Shown here: piece after piece, positions 14,164 to 15,756 of the stretch
How positions within the stretch are numbered: the stretch's first letter is position 1
Layout: each line of letters opens with the position of its first letter
From: Clostridia bacterium
GTDB taxonomy: Bacteria > Bacillota > Clostridia > Oscillospirales > Acutalibacteraceae
Assembly: GCA_017939855.1 (NCBI GenBank)
Contig: JAGAZW010000224.1
Location: forward strand, 1 to 15,756
Direction of reading: 5' to 3'
Length of the DNA: 15,756 nt
Position numbers and translations under genes: made by a program
Notes under the pieces: generated by a model
Seen by the model: the letters and a program-made list of their open reading frames with translations, nothing else
The model's database searches: none
What the model was told of the DNA's origin: nothing

Positions 14164-15756
14164 TTAGGTTACAGCTAAATCAACTATATCGCCTACATTA
14201 AAAGCAAATTTGTCTTCGGTCATACCAAAATAGAGTGCCTGAAACGCACACCCTGATTTTGTAAACAAAAGCTTTAAATGTTTACCGGAGCCTATCGTTG
14301 CAATTTTATCGAGCCTCACCTCAAAAATGCCAAATACCGGCACCGCATTTCCTACACCGAAAGGCTCAAATATTTTTATAGCATATACCATATCCACAGA
14401 CATACCCTGAGGATTTATACGAAAATCAATGTTAAGTTTAGGAAAACTGGGTTGCAGGGTGTTAGCATATTCGTTTATTGCGCTTCTAAAACAGCTTATT
14501 TTTTCCCTGTCAAGGCTCACTCCCGCCGCTTGAGAATGTCCACCGTATTTGTTAAGATGTTGACTGCAATAACTGATTGCGTCAAACAAATTGAAGGAAT
14601 CATAACTTCGCCCCGAACCGTGACCTGAGTCATCGTCAACAGATATAACGATGGTGGGTTTCCCGTATTTTTCACATATCCTTGATGCTACTATACCTAC
14701 AATTCCACTGTGCCAACCTTCACCCTCAACAACTATTACCCGATTATACTGATGCTCATTGCGCTCAATAATTTCTATAGCCTCAAGAGTTACTTCCTTT
14801 TCAATCTTCTGCCTTTGTGCATTGTCTCGATCCAACATATTAGCAATAGCTATAGCCTCTCGCATATCATCGCAAAGCAAAAGCTTAAGCGCCCTTGCAG
14901 CATCGCCCATTCTACCTGCTGCATTAATTCTGGGTACAACACCAAAAGAAATTTTTGAAGAGCTTAGAGAATCTCTGTCAATACCGGCAACATTTACAAG
15001 AGACGATATGCCCACATTCGGATGTTTTTTCAGCAAATGAATACCTGCACTAACTATAGAACGATTCTCATCGATAAGCGGACAAATATCACCTATGGTT
15101 GCTACAGCCAAGAGATCGGCAAATGAATACAATAATTCTTCAGGTTCCTTGTCATCGATAACACAGACTAGTTTAAATGCTACCACTGCGCCGCAAACCT
15201 CTTTAAAAGAGGATGGACAATCGATTCGATGGGGATCTACCACAGCCACGGCATCAGGCATAACTTCGGGTGGAATATGGTGGTCACAAATAACAGTTTC
15301 AATACCGATTTTTTTTGCATACTTAATTTCTTCAAAACACGAAATACCGTTATCAACCGTTATTATTAAATCTACACCCTGACTTTTCATTAGGTCAATG
15401 GCGGTAACATTTATTCCGTAGCCTTCTGAAATTCTATCCGGAATATAGGTTATTACATCAGCACCTCGAGAAACCAGATACTTATACATAACAGCGGTGG
15501 AAACCACTCCGTCACAATCATAGTCACCAAATATTGCTATTTTTTTGTTTTGTTTTATGAAGGTGTTTATACATTCTGCCGCTTTTTCTATATCAATTAG
15601 TTCTCTCGGATCACAAAGCAACGGCTCCGATGAAATAAACTGCTCAAGCTCAGATGGAGTTGATAAACCTCTTGAACAAGCAAGAAGAGCAGAAAATGGG
15701 TCTATATCGCATTCCTCGGATAGATACTTTGCGGTCTCCTTATCGGCTTTTCCTAC
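14164..15756 (-). CDS. recJ: Single-stranded-DNA exonuclease RecJ, N-terminally cut by the window and prematurely stopped
   Basis: RecJ is a 5'-3' single-strand DNA exonuclease acting in recombination and repair. The frame is open from the window edge; numbering from there, 530 residues are seen. DHH-family motifs are intact: GDYDCDGV (about 77-84), TVDNGIS (133-139), DHH (158-160), DLLAVATIGD (214-223) and GRMGDA (281-286). The DHHA1 part has GWHSGIVGIVASR (about 347-359), GSGRS and KYGGHSQAAG (403-412). The OB fold then begins, but the protein stops at VDLAVT with TAA, where homologues continue with Leu-Asp. A TTA to TAA change would explain this. The catalytic core is complete, so a truncated exonuclease could retain some activity. 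The true start is outside the window. Confidence 0.9.
   Translation of the reverse strand, partial: VGKADKETAKYLSEECDIDPFSALLACSRGLSTPSELEQFISSEPLLCDPRELIDIEKAAECINTFIKQNKKIAIFGDYDCDGVVSTAVMYKYLVSRGADVITYIPDRISEGYGINVTAIDLMKSQGVDLIITVDNGISCFEEIKYAKKIGIETVICDHHIPPEVMPDAVAVVDPHRIDCPSSFKEVCGAVVAFKLVCVIDDKEPEELLYSFADLLAVATIGDICPLIDENRSIVSAGIHLLKKHPNVGISSLVNVAGIDRDSLSSSKISFGVVPRINAAGRMGDAARALKLLLCDDMREAIAIANMLDRDNAQRQKIEKEVTLEAIEIIERNEHQYNRVIVVEGEGWHSGIVGIVASRICEKYGKPTIVISVDDDSGHGSGRSYDSFNLFDAISYCSQHLNKYGGHSQAAGVSLDREKISCFRSAINEYANTLQPSFPKLNIDFRINPQGMSVDMVYAIKIFEPFGVGNAVPVFGIFEVRLDKIATIGSGKHLKLLFTKSGCAFQALYFGMTEDKFAFNVGDIVDLAVT

Noticed and set aside
14164..14166. Reassignment of TAA as a sense codon to explain the recJ interruption.
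   Set aside because: TAA ends groES, the lipid kinase, the methyltransferase, hemZ, the zinc-ribbon gene, the nucleosidase, divIC's neighbour yabQ and other genes at their expected lengths, so it is a normal stop in this organism.
1..15756. A new defence, mobile or biosynthetic system.
   Set aside because: All supported genes belong to housekeeping, stress, division or sporulation families. I saw no transposase, integrase, toxin-antitoxin pair, direct-repeat array or long gene-free region.

Overview
The window is an AT-rich stretch of bacterial chromosome in which every gene I can support lies on the minus strand, so transcription runs from base 15756 towards base 1. The sporulation genes yabP and yabQ beside divIC and yabR, the class I fumarase alpha subunit, HemZ, the bifunctional Rel and the start of groESL point to an endospore-forming member of the Clostridia. 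An Oscillospirales/Ruminococcaceae-like organism is my best guess, from protein style only. The content is mostly housekeeping. I see no mobile element, CRISPR array, tRNA or rRNA gene, and no dedicated defence or biosynthetic system.

Layout in the direction of transcription. (1) 15756-6246 is one tightly packed unit: recJ (partial, entering from outside the window), rel, dtd, a glyoxalase-II-like hydrolase, hemZ, a small zinc-ribbon protein, an MTA/SAH nucleosidase and a SpoVB/YabM-type flippase. Neighbours overlap or are 20 nt apart or less, so they are probably co-transcribed. (2) An AT-rich 170-base leader precedes hup (HU), which is followed by rqcP (yabO), yabP, yabQ, divIC and yabR. 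This is a variant of the B. subtilis yabM-yabN-yabO-yabP-yabQ-divIC-yabR neighbourhood, with hup standing where yabN would be. One hairpin-plus-T-tract lies after hup, another lies between rqcP and yabP, and a strong one follows yabR. (3) fumA, a THUMP-domain RNA methyltransferase and a DagK-type lipid kinase form a second small cluster. (4) groES and groEL follow, and groEL runs out of the window at base 1.

The two observations most worth following are these. First, recJ is interrupted by an in-frame TAA inside its OB fold, while 140 further codons stay open in the same frame up to the rel overlap. Second, the groESL promoter carries a CtsR-like tandem heptad repeat overlapping its -35 box, and there is no CIRCE element. 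A hairpin that both resembles a terminator and contains the Shine-Dalgarno sequence of yabP is a third point of interest. I found no convincing new multi-gene system.
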